Assembly (NCBI RefSeq): GCF_031877795.1
Contig: NC_133971.1
Location: forward strand, 86,576,446 to 86,640,445
From: Strix aluco
Taxonomy: Eukaryota; Chordata; Aves; Strigiformes; Strigidae
Reading direction: 5' to 3'
DNA length: 64,000 bases
Shown here piece after piece: positions 50,011-60,799 of this stretch. The notes beneath the pieces are model-generated. The model was not told the DNA's origin. It ran no database searches and saw only the letters and a program-made list of their open reading frames with translations. The translations under genes and the position numbers were made by a program. Position 1 is the stretch's first letter. Each line of letters begins with the position of its first letter.

Positions 50011-53000
50011 AGTTGTTTTGCAGAAAAGTAATTTCCCCCTTAATTTGCCATCCTAATTCCCTGCTTTTTTATGGGGTTGGAGATGCCTCCCGGTGAAATC
50101 TGCAGTATTTCCTTAGCTCAACTCCTGCCAAGATGTTTGGAGAGGAGGCATCAGCACTTTGCACCGGAGGGGAGGGTTTCCTGGCATCCCGGTGTGAGAA
50201 ATGGGTCCATGTCCCCCGCACAACCCCCGTTGTGGTTCAGACCTGACCCTGCCAGGGCAATAGGGACCAGTTAAATGTTATTGACCCTCTTTTAACGGAT
50301 GTCCTAATTGCAAAGTTGCTGGGGTTAGTGGTGCTGCGGGTCTCGCAGCCCGTGGTTAGAGGCGATGTTGGTAAAAATAGAAGCAGTCAAAAAATGGATT
50401 TTTATTTTTACTCCGTAAAGTGTGTCCTGCTCAGATGTTTTGCTTTCATCTCGAGTTGAGGCAAGACGACTCGCTGCTTCCACAGGACAGGAAGAAAAAG
50501 CTTTGTTTTGGGTCATCGGGGAAGCTCCAGCACAGCAAGCTGCGAGCATGCTGTTTGGCTTTGACACCCTGCCTTCATGTTTTCTTTTTTTTTTTTTGAG
50601 GAATTAAAGGTCACCGCAATGTCATCTTGGAGCAAAATAACAACTTTGGATTCCAAAAAAAATATTGAAACAGGCTTTGCATGAGCAGGCACCTCTACGG
50701 GCTGCAGCTTGTGTGTGTGAGGTGGCAGGCGTCTCTGGGGTGCTTGGGAGACTTAACTCTCATCTGGGACAGAGCCAAATCACTGACTGGAGAATGTACA
50801 TTTTGTTACCAGGGCAAAAAAATGGAGGGGCCAGACAAGCACAGCATGAGATCCTGTTTTCAGAGACCTCCCTGGCCCATTGCTGTGGTGGGTGAAGGCC
50901 TGCAAACACCCTTCTCAGCATTTTTATTGGAGTTGTACCTGAGCGGGTGACGTCCATTAACCCAGGGCAGCCACGGGGGTTTGATCCTGGCCAAGCCAGA
51001 GCGACCGGAGCAGGATTAAATCCACTAGCTTGAACACACAGCTTGCACATCCCTCTGAGGCAGATCAGTGTCCAAGGGCCACAAAAGGCTGCAAAACCTT
51101 TCTTAAAAAACACTTTCTTTCTCTGCTGGCAGCGGCAGTGACGGCTCATTCGCGTATGTTATGAGCTCCAGCCCATGGAGGGAAAAGAAAGAAACAGCCT
51201 AAAAATAGAGCAGCTTCGAAGTAGTTCATAAATAATAAACCAGCCTCCTGTAAGGGAGATGAAAATCCAGAAACTCCCTAAAGCCCTGGGAGCTGCTGTC
51301 AATTTTACATGGAGTGAGGAGGTGGCTTTTCCCACAGCAGCAGTATTGGCCATTTCTTGGGCTTAAAATCCTAAATGAGAGCTGGGAAAGAAAACACCAT
51401 TTATTTCCTCTTATTTTCAGAAAACATGGAAACTTTTAAAAATTCTTTTCCTAAATAATTTGCAAGTCCTGCTTGGGGGAGGCTGCATTTTATTTCCCCC
51501 CTCCTTGAGCTTTGCAGAGCCTATCCCCAGATAAGGCACACGTGAGACACAGGCATGCCTCTGGTAGTGACAGGTATTTGCAATTCCCTCTCAGGCATCC
51601 CAAAAATTCCCAGTGCTGAAAGGGAGGGAGTTGTTGGGGCTCAGTATATTGGTCTGTATTTCCAGAAGCATTCTGCCACTTGTGGCTTCACTCAGCTGTG
51701 CTGGTTTTGACCGAGAGCCTTCTGTAAACATTCCTCCCTTCCCTCCCCAGTACAATCCTGCGCTGCTTCTGGTTCACCCTAAAGCCAAGGAGGGGTTGAT
51801 AGAGGGGATGAAGGTTTATCCCAAATACATCATCCCACCACCATCTCCTCCCTGCCTTTATTGCCTAATTTCTGCTGGGCTCGGCTGGCCTTGCATCACA
51901 CATGCTGGTGGGTGAGGGCCCTGTTCCTCTCCTGGGGTGACACAGCCGGGGTGGTTGGCGCTGCCCCCATCCTGTGCCAGAGCTCCCCGCGGCGGGTGAG
52001 GGCTCTGTGGGACTTGGCCACTGGACAAGTCGTTTAGCTAAACCTATCACCCATTCAGGCTAATCGCTTCCTAATGCCACTGTAATCCCATTTAAAGCAA
52101 CTGGCAGCCTAGAAAGTTACCGGCTCCCATGGGAAGGTTAAAATGACAAAGCCGGCAATGAAAAAGTTCCCCCAGCTGCAAGGTCTGGCCCAAGACAGGC
52201 TTGAAGATTAATCTAAAATGCTCCATGTTTTGTTGAGCCTGTGCACAGATGTTGCTCTGGCTTTACACCTGGGCATCCCCGTAGTGCAGCAGCAGGGTTT
52301 AGGTGGCTCAGGACCACTTTCTGCTTTACTTGTCCTGTTTTGGGGAGAAAAATCTGTTTGAGGTGCAGAGGAAAATGTGCTCTGGCTTGTCGCACCTGTG
52401 GCAGGGAGGGGATTCCGTATTTCTTTTTGGATCTTTTTCTTCCCTTTTTTTTAAAAAGAAACCTAACCACTTTAGAGCTAATTGCTTCAACCAGCTTCAT
52501 TTGTGACGAAAAAGAGGGGTTTCTTTTCCTCCGGTTTGCCTGGAGCCCACAGGCTTACAGCCCCCAGGCCTTGGGGAAGAGGTGCCATGCCTGTGTTTGC
52601 TGGTGCCAGGCAGGTACTGGCCAGCTGGTCTGTGGCTCTGCAGCTCCTCTCCTACCCCTGCTCCTCCTGCGGCCTGGTTTGTTTCTTGCTCTCCCATGTC
52701 CTTACTTTACTTTTCGCCTCTGGATCCCCGGCGCTGTGCTTGGCCGAGCCCAGCCAGCCCGTGGCCAAGGAAAAGCCATTAGGCTCTTGGCGCAGCCCGC
52801 TTCCCTGGGGCCGCACAGGGGGGAGCGGGATGGAGCCGAAACACAGCCCGGATCCATGCCAGATGGAGGAGTAGCCCTTTGGAGGTCCTGCTCCGCTCGC
52901 TCCCAACAAAATTAGCTTTTCTCCCACCTGGAGCTGTTACAGGGGTCTGCGTGCACGGCAGGAGTGAGCTGTTCTCTTCCTGCTCGGGGCTGCTAGCGCG

Positions 53001-53641
53001 GCACATCCCCCAGACATTGTTTGCTGAAAGTGCACCCCCTACGTGCTCCCTCAAAACCACCAGTACCCCAACCCCGTTTGGCTGTCCAGGAGCTGCAGAG
53101 AAGCAGGGTTTTACCCACATTCGCTGCAAAGCATTGCCTGGCTGGAACAGCTGGGGACAGCAAGGGGATGATGCTGTGGATGATCTGAGTTAAATCTGCC
53201 AGGGAGCCAGTTTGATTAAAAGTAGGAGTGGCTGACTGGAATTAATTATGTGGTGTCTTTTATGGCTCTTAGTTAACCCCGTCCCTTAAAGATACTGTCA
53301 GTGGGCTGATCTAGCTACTGCTCAGCCTAATCCAACCCCCTCCCAGTCTCCACTCCTGCCTCACTGAAAGTCTTCCCCACAAAATAATTAATTATGGCAG
53401 TGATTTGGTCATTATTGCCCTGGGGTCGTTCTCCATGTGGGGCTCAGGCTGTTCTCGCATGTGTTGTCTGCCCAGGGTAATTGGAGATGGTGTCTGGTAC
53501 TCAGCGTACAGCACCTGGCACGTCGCAGCCTGGCAGGGGGAGCTGGGAGGAGCTATTGAAATTGAGACGGCAAATGGATGACAAGCAGTCCCTTGATTCA
53601 GAGATATCTTCTGAGACTATTTATATCCTCTTCTTTTTCAG

Positions 53642-53778
53642 AGATGGGTGCTCTGGGACTCGATGGAGGTGGGAACTCTCCTAACAGTCTGTTTTCTTCT
53701 CCTGAGAGCCCCAGGCTTGCCGCAAAGAGATCTTCCTTCCCATTCCTCTGCAAAAACCTCTAGAGAAAACAGAGCGCC
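53642..53778 (+). other. MYORG: MYORG 5' UTR part of coding exon
   Basis: The acceptor ttctttttcag precedes this segment. An in-frame TAG at 53761-53763, 15 nt before the ATG, excludes an N-terminal extension through this exon. Confidence 0.75.
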
Positions 53779-55815
53779 ATGTACACCTTCCTGCCAGAGA
53801 ACTTCACGCCGGTGAAGCAGAAGCCCTCCAAGGAGCTGAGACCCATGCTCGGGGCCATCTTGCTGGGCCTCATCCTGTTCATTGCTGCGGTGGTGGCCTG
53901 GTGCTACTACACGGTGTCCCTGCGGAAGGCGGAGAGGCTCAAGACGGAGCTGATGGACCTGCGGGCGGACGGTTTCGTCATCAGGAACCAGCACGGGGAG
54001 GTGGTCTTCCGGCTGGCCTTCCGCTCGGGCAGCCTCGACCTGGAGTCGTGCTCCAAGGAGGGTGAGATTTTGAGCTGCACGCGGTCGGGCAGGGGGCCGC
54101 TCAACTTCTTCATCCAGACGGTGAAGCCCAAGGACACGGTGATGTGCTACCGCGTGCGCTGGGAGGAGCTGGCGGCTGGCCCGGCGGTGGAGCACACCAT
54201 GTTCTGGGAGGACGCCCACTGGTACGGGGGCTCGGAGATGAGCACCCAGCACTGGCCCATCCGCCTGGCCGGCTACCAAGAGCCCGTGCCCTACGTCACA
54301 AGCGACGTCTACTCCTTCCGTGACAGCTTTGGTGGCATCCTTGAGCGCTACTGGCTCTCCTCCAAGGCGGCGGCCATCAAGATCAATGACTCTGTGCCCT
54401 TCCACCTGGGCTTCAATGCCACCGAGCGCACCCTCTTCTTCCAGGCCCGCTACAAGGACTCGCCCTACAAGCCGCCACCGGGGCAGCAGCCCTTTCCCGA
54501 GCTCAGCTACCGGGTCTGCGTGGGCTCCGATGTCACCTCCATCCACAAGTACATGGTGCGCAGGTACTTCAACAAGCCCTCCAAGATCCCTGCTGAGAAT
54601 GCCTTTCGATACCCCATCTGGTCCACCTGGGCCCTTTACAAGAACAACATCGACCAGGATAAACTCTTGCGATTTGCTGAAAAGATCAAGAAGTACCGTT
54701 TTAACTGCAGCCACATTGAAATAGATGACATGTACACACAAGCCTACGGGGACTTTGACTTTGACCCTGCCAAGTTCCCCAATGTGACGGAGATGTTTGC
54801 AAAATTAAGGGAAGATGGGTTTAAGGTCACCCTGTGGACTCACCCTTTCATAAACTACAATTCCTCCAATTTTGGGGTGGGAATCGAGCGTCAGCTTTTC
54901 ATCAAGGAGCCATCAGGGCGGCTGCCAGCCATGGTGGAGTGGTGGAACGGCATCGGGGCCATCCTGGACTTCACCAACCCAGCAGCCCGCGACTGGTTCC
55001 AGAGCCACCTGCGCCAGCTTCGACACAAGTATGGCATCTCGTCCTTCAAGTTTGATGCGGGCGAGACTAGTTACCTGCCCAAGCAGTTCAGCACCTTTCG
55101 CCCACTCTCGGACCCCAGCATCTGGTCACGGCGCTACACAGAGATGGCCATCCCCTTCTACGAGCTGGCCGAGGTGCGGGTGGGCTACCAGTCACAGAAC
55201 ATCTCCTGCTTCTTCCGCATCATTGACCGTGACTCTGTCTGGGGCTATGAGCTCGGCCTCAAGTCTCTCATCCCCACGGTGCTCACCATCAGCATGCTGG
55301 GGTACCCCTTCATATCCGCTGACATGATCGGGGGGAATTTTTTCCCCAACAAGACAGACGGGGCGGTGGAGATCCCTGACCGGGAGCTGTATGTGCGGTG
55401 GCTGGAGCTGTCAGCCTTCATGCCCTCCATGCAGTTCTCCATCCCACCCTGGCTCTACGACAAGGAGGTGGTGGAGATTGCGCAGAAGTTCACGGAGCTC
55501 CACGAGTCACTGGTGGCCCCGCTGCTGCTGGAGCTGGCTGGGGAGGTCACCGACACGGGAGACCCCATCATCCGTCCCATCTGGTGGATCTCGCCCCGCG
55601 ACGAGGCCACTCACAGGATCGACTCCCAGTTCCTCATTGGGGACACCCTCATGGTGGCACCTGTCCTGGAGATGGGCAAGCAGGAGCGTGATGTCTACCT
55701 GCCAGCGGGCAAGTGGCGCAGCTACAAGGGGGAGTTGTTTGAGAAGACCCCGGTGCTGCTCACAGACTATCCTGTTGACCTTGATGAAGTTGCCTATTTC
55801 CTCTGGGTTTCCTAA
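53779..55815 (+). CDS. MYORG: MYORG, GH31 alpha-galactosidase, type II membrane protein (copy 1)
   Basis: MYORG (KIAA1161, NET37) is a glycoside hydrolase family 31 enzyme of the ER and nuclear envelope. The human enzyme is an alpha-galactosidase, and its loss causes primary familial brain calcification. The whole 678-residue protein is in one exon. A short cytosolic tail is followed by a membrane segment at about residues 23-44 (hydrophobic, ending '[11 protein letters not shown]'), then the lumenal domain. The GH31 nucleophile is Asp426 in 'SSFKFDAGE', and the acid/base is Asp483 in '[10 protein letters not shown]'; these correspond to human Asp463 and Asp520 as I remember them. Several N-X-S/T sites lie on the lumenal side. 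The ATG at 53779 is fixed by the in-frame stop 15 nt upstream, and the human N-terminus is about 36 residues longer. Residues 513-514 read Ser-Ala before the conserved Asp515, where human MYORG and copy 2 have Leu-Pro. A near-identical inverted copy lies at 63174-64000. Confidence 0.96.
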   Translation: MYTFLPENFTPVKQKPSKELRPMLGAILLGLILFIAAVVAWCYYTVSLRKAERLKTELMDLRADGFVIRNQHGEVVFRLAFRSGSLDLESCSKEGEILSCTRSGRGPLNFFIQTVKPKDTVMCYRVRWEELAAGPAVEHTMFWEDAHWYGGSEMSTQHWPIRLAGYQEPVPYVTSDVYSFRDSFGGILERYWLSSKAAAIKINDSVPFHLGFNATERTLFFQARYKDSPYKPPPGQQPFPELSYRVCVGSDVTSIHKYMVRRYFNKPSKIPAENAFRYPIWSTWALYKNNIDQDKLLRFAEKIKKYRFNCSHIEIDDMYTQAYGDFDFDPAKFPNVTEMFAKLREDGFKVTLWTHPFINYNSSNFGVGIERQLFIKEPSGRLPAMVEWWNGIGAILDFTNPAARDWFQSHLRQLRHKYGISSFKFDAGETSYLPKQFSTFRPLSDPSIWSRRYTEMAIPFYELAEVRVGYQSQNISCFFRIIDRDSVWGYELGLKSLIPTVLTISMLGYPFISADMIGGNFFPNKTDGAVEIPDRELYVRWLELSAFMPSMQFSIPPWLYDKEVVEIAQKFTELHESLVAPLLLELAGEVTDTGDPIIRPIWWISPRDEATHRIDSQFLIGDTLMVAPVLEMGKQERDVYLPAGKWRSYKGELFEKTPVLLTDYPVDLDEVAYFLWVS

Positions 55816-56081
55816 CAGGCTCCTCCATCAGCTTTGGGATAACCATGCCTTATCTAGGACTTTGTAACAAATAATAATTCTAATTGCACATTTTATTTGA
55901 GACTGGGGCTGAGGAAGGGAATTAAATAGACTTCACTCTCCTTGGGGATTTTTTTTTTATTTGGAGGGGTCTTGATTTTTTTTTTAATTTGGGGCAGGTG
56001 GTAGACTCCACTTGGGTTACTGTAGGCAGAATTTTCTCTGTGTAGGTCAGAAAGGAGTTGTCAGCCTGTCTGCAGACACGT

Positions 56082-56087
56082 AATAAA
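56082..56087 (+). promoter_or_regulatory. MYORG: Candidate proximal MYORG poly(A) signal AATAAA
   Basis: A canonical hexamer 267 nt after the copy 1 stop codon. Confidence 0.35.
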
Positions 56088-58479
56088 CCCGATACCTTTT
56101 CAGTTCCCAAGGATTTCAAGAGGTGGAGGTTGGTTAGTGTCAATGGGAGCGTTTCTGGTCTCGTGGGAAGACCTGGTGCTGGGCATGGGGCTGTGTGATG
56201 TGGAAGGCTTGCTACAGCACAGCCTGCCATAAGTTTTATAATATGGCAAATATATTTAAAAGGACTTTTTTAAGAGCAGAAAACAAACTGAGGATACATA
56301 TATCACATTTTATTCCCCCTTTGGCCTAGTATGGCACTGGACTAACCATTGCCCCATGCTCCTGCTTTCCTGGGTACCAGGCAGGCCAGGTTACCTGAGT
56401 GATGTGCAGGTATTTTAACTGTATGGGCTGCATATCGCTTGCTGGGGCAGCAGTATCCCACCTCCTCGCCCATTTAACACCCGCTGCAAGGCACTTGCCT
56501 GTGTGTTTTGCCTTGGGTGTCAACATTGCCTTTCCTCGAGCAGCAACGTCCATACCAGCATGCCCCATTAGTCTTTTTAAAGCAGTTATGGCCTCGCTTT
56601 GTTACATGATTATCCTGCTGATAATAATCCTTCTGGTTTTTAAGGACAGATGAGCTTTCAGTTTTGTAGCTAGCAGAAGGACTGCCTGGAGCAAAGCCGT
56701 TCTCAAAAAGTATGTGTGACGCTTCCCCGGGAACAGCCAGTTCCCGCGAGTGGCACGCGTCTTGGATTGACAGTGACGTTTGCTGCTAGCCGGCTTGCTG
56801 GTGGGTGGAAAACACCGGCTTTTGCACTGATGGGTCTGTGCCAGCGGGTGTTCTCACTGCACCCGCGGAAATGTTCTCATCTACCATGAAATTAAGCTAA
56901 TACCCATCTCCATCTCAGGTCGCAATTAGAGGTGATGATTTTGCCGAGAGTTCTTCTGAAGCAGCCCACCTCTCTTCCTGGGAGAATTAGGGGCAGTGTT
57001 TGTGGTGCTGGAGGTAGGGTTGCTGTCAGAGGCTTCTGGAGGGTGCACAGGCAGCAGGGTTGGAGCTGCAGAGATGCTTCTTTCCCAGCTTTACCATTTT
57101 GGTTTTGTACAGGAAAATTTATTTACAGAGAGCTGTGGGCAATCTCCACTCCGAGACAGAGTAAACAGGATTGAAGTCTGGCAGCCTTCCTCCCCAGGGC
57201 AGGACATTCCCGGCTGTGCCCTGGTTGGGAGCGTGTTTCTGCCCTTGAATTTTTAATGAGCTTCTGCAGAATTGAGCTGCGTTGGCTGGGAGGGTTTGGG
57301 GCACCCTGCCCAGGGTACAGCCAGCCAAGGAGAGCTCAGCATCTGCAGGGTTTTCCATGGGATTATATCAGGACTGAGCGTGGGTCCGGCATGAGTCTGC
57401 CACCCAGGCAGGTGCTGTGTTTTGAGTAGGGTTGGATACCAGTGAGGATCTTTCTCAAAGTCCATCTCCTGCCACTGGGTTTTACAGGAGGCAGGAAAGG
57501 AAATGTACTAAACCTGAGGGTTGCGATGGGGTCCAGGAGTAGAAATTTAGGTGTTTGGGGCAAAAGCTGAAGTGCTTTTATAGTTAGGAAGGAAGGGAGA
57601 ACATCCAGTTTGATGGACGCTTTGGAGCATCCCTTAAGCTCTGAATCTGCCCTGTGTAATTTGATGTTTCAGCCTCAAAATGAGATGCAGGGGAGCCCTA
57701 TAGGTCCCTGCCCAGCTGGACCACAAGCATGTCCCAAAGCCTGTTTCTTGTGGCTTTTAACTATGAACAACTCAGGTTTGTTCCCTGCCACTAGTGCAAA
57801 TAGTGATTATGTTACAAGTTAGAGACACCCTCTGGCAAGGAGTTAATCCTGGAGCCCCAGTATCAGTCATCAGGGCACTGGCAGGGTTTGGTCCTTGGAC
57901 TAGAGGGTGGAGGTGAAGGTGAGGAGCTCCTGGAGATGAGTCTGACCACAGCCTGCAAGGAGGACAGGGTGCATAGAGGGTTTCTCCAGCCCCAGAAATG
58001 CATAAAGGCTATGCTTTGAGGGTCTCCAGCTCTTCGCTTTCAACCTTTGCTTGTGAAATACTTGTCCTCCCTTGGCATGGGAGTCACTGGGTGGAGGAGA
58101 TGTTGCTGCGTGACTCAGCTGCCAGTGAAGAAGTGAGATCCTTGGCACAGGACTTCATGGGAAGGATCGCAGCATGACCAGGAGATCTCGCATGTCTTCT
58201 CCCCCCCACCCCGTCTCTGCTGTGCCACTCACCACATCCCTCACTAGTAAGGGGTGAGGCTACATGAAGAGAAGCACAGCATTCCTGTTAGTGTCCCTTT
58301 ATTATGAAAATTATGGGAACAGCCGGATGAGTGCCTTCAATCTCCTCACAGCGGTTTCAGGTGCTGTCAGGAAGGTCATGGTGGAAATTCTCCATTAGAC
58401 ACACTGTCTTCCTTCCCCTCCCCTCAAAAGAAAGGATTTTATTGTCAAAGTTTTAATTATCTTTTTATTTAACTATATG

Positions 58480-58489
58480 AATAAATAAA
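58480..58489 (+). promoter_or_regulatory. MYORG: Candidate distal MYORG poly(A) signals, overlapping AATAAATAAA
   Basis: Two overlapping canonical hexamers occur in an AT-rich block about 2.7 kb after the copy 1 stop. MYORG mRNAs in mammals have long 3' UTRs (from memory), so this is the better distal candidate. Confidence 0.45.
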
Positions 58490-60784
58490 GAGTACCCTTA
58501 TTTTTCTAAATGCTGTAGTTAGGGCATAAGTGGCTGTGGCTATTCAGTGCTCCAGCTAGGAGAAGGGTAAAGCTGTTGGGAGGACATAAGGGATGATGCT
58601 GAAGAACGGGTCCATATGGGTGACTTTCTGTGGGCCCGTAGCACCAAGCCTTTCCTGCATGTTGGGAACAGGCTCATCAGTGCTGCCTCAGTCTATCTCA
58701 CAGTCTTCTAGGTGCCCTTTCCATCCAACTTTTTACCAAAAATACTTTTTCTAACACTATGCTGTAGTGTTGCAGGACTCAAGGACCTCACAGACCATGA
58801 GCACTCTGTGCACAGACACCTTGGGACCTGCTACTAGTGAGATTTCTCTGATTTACACCATGGGTCACTGGCCAGTGCAGGGTTTAGTTTGACTCAGCCA
58901 AGGAAAAGTCCCAAAACAGGTTTGGGAGTTGGATTCAGCCTTTTCCACCCCAGCCCACAGCAGACTGCAGCTGAACAGCAGCAGGTCAGCGTGATGCCCA
59001 TGTGATTGAATTTTGAAGCTTGCACTGTCGTGTATCGGGTTTTCTGGATGCTTATGTTTGCACACACCGTCCTACATTGAACTGTAATGCTGGTGGGCTT
59101 GTTTTTAACCACTTTTCTAATTCTTAATTGTAATGAAGACAGAACTGTAACATGAATCACCTTGATTGATATAAAATTTTGGAAAACAAAAGGAAGTTTA
59201 ACAATGTCCATCTGTACCAAGTACATGGGGCTAGTGGTTCAGGCAGATTTGGGGTTTTTTTCACCCTAGACTTCACTGAAATCAGCGTTGAGATTGTTGG
59301 TTTATTTAAAGGTTGCAGCCTGCAGCTTTGATGTATATTTTAAAGGGAGACGCTGACAGCCACCCCACTCTTGTATTTGCAGTGGTGGCAGGAGACAGGG
59401 ATATGGAGATGACCACTGGAGATGACCCACCAGATCACGGATCACCCTCCCTTGGGTCCTGACAACAAAGGGAATAGCTGTGCCTTAGGGCTGGCCTGGA
59501 GAAGATCATGTCCAGGTGAACCCCAATCTTGCATCCGCCCCCAGGGGTGAGGACTAGACCATCATGCCCCTATTTTTGCTGACATTCACCCAAAAAAGGC
59601 CCATCAACACCAACTCTGGGAGGTTTGTTGGTCCACACTGCTCTCTGAGGACATGTGCTTCAGGATGGTTTGCAGGCACTGAAGAAGAGGAGCCTGCTCT
59701 TGGCTTCCCTTGGGCACTCCAGAAGGTCTGGCTGTCCTCACTGCTCCTGGGGACCCCCTCTCCAGATGGCACTGATGGCCAGGACAGGGATGGAGTAAAT
59801 GTTTGTGGCTATGGGAGTGCAAGAAATGGAGCATGTGAAACTCATTAGGAGCCTGCCTTGCCCCACGCCACCTGCTTTGCCCCACACAACATTTTTCCAA
59901 CCCTTTCCATTGTTACTGTACAAACCACAGCCTGCCTTGTGCCACCCAGGCGTCACTAGCACTGGCCGACACATGCAGCTTGGCTTGAGAAATGAGAGGG
60001 ACTTCGATTTGCTCCTTTTGCAATAAAAGACATTTTCCCAATGCCTTTCTTTTGCCTTCTTCCTTGGGTGCAAGCAGCATCCATACACTTGGCTGAGGCC
60101 CACATGGCAGGGTGAAGCTGGTGCTGGCTGGAGGTTGGCAGATTGCAGCATTTGCAGCCTTGCAGCAAATCCTCAATAATCTACAAGACCTCTCTGGAAT
60201 CGATGGGTTTGGGTTTGGGTTTGCATCCTCCCAGGGAGGGTGTGTGAGGCTCGCCGAGGACCTGGGGACAGTGAGTGGTGTCTACTCTGTGCTGGGTCCC
60301 AGCTAAGTGGCAGTGCTTGAAAACACGTCCACAGCTGTGTACGGCACGGGGAGCAGTGTTAATGGCAAAGTCCAAACCCCAGTGGGGCTACAGCAAAAGC
60401 CCAGTTAACTCAAACTGGATTTCAAGGAGGTGCCTATGGGTGACAGCAGAGCAGTGGCTGCTGGCCCATGAGGTCCTGGCCAGGAGCATGTCCATCCCTG
60501 CCCAAAATCACAGCTTTTATTAAAAGTAAGAAAAAAACAACAGGCAGGCAAGCAGAGCCTAAGGCCAGGGAGGACCATGGTGAAAGGACAAGCTGACAGC
60601 AGCAGAGTACCTTCGGACACGTGGCCAGGCTGGCAGCCTCAGGAAAAAAACAATCTCCTCAATTGCATTTCATCCCGAGCCAGGCAGGAACTGCCAGCCT
60701 GCAGATCCCTCATGTCAGGAGAGCCATAAAGATGGCCTGGGCTGATGCAAAATCCCAGCGTCCAAGTAGAGAAAAGCAGAGATT

Positions 60785-60799
60785 TTTATTTATTTTATT
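60785..60799 (-). promoter_or_regulatory. Candidate poly(A) signal cluster for the inverted MYORG copy
   Basis: Three AATAAA hexamers on the minus strand (plus-strand TTTATT at 60785, 60789 and 60794) lie about 2.4 kb downstream of the copy 2 stop codon. If used, the two convergent transcripts would end about 2.3 kb apart without overlapping. Confidence 0.3.

Larger units (their letters stand above)
46339..53641 (+). other. MYORG: Inferred MYORG 5' intron
   Basis: 7.3 kb from gtaagt to the polypyrimidine tract 'cctcttctttttcag'. It contains an A18 run at 48745-48762 and a C17 run at 49994-50010. Reading frames of up to about 220 codons (49183-49833 minus, 52241-52915 plus) show no domain I recognise. 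AT-rich blocks at about 53230-53290 and 53380-53420 could be regulatory, without proof. Confidence 0.65.

Noticed and set aside
52241-52915. 224-codon frame in the MYORG intron
   Set aside because: Cys/Ser/Leu/Pro-rich composition typical of chance frames; no domain or exon signals in register.
53638-54741. 367-codon frame on the minus strand over the MYORG coding exon
   Set aside because: It is antisense to a recognised enzyme gene; G+C-rich codon use leaves few stops on the opposite strand.
60204-60222. (GGGTTT)3, telomere-like
   Set aside because: Only three units, and TTTGGG rather than TTAGGG; not an interstitial telomere.
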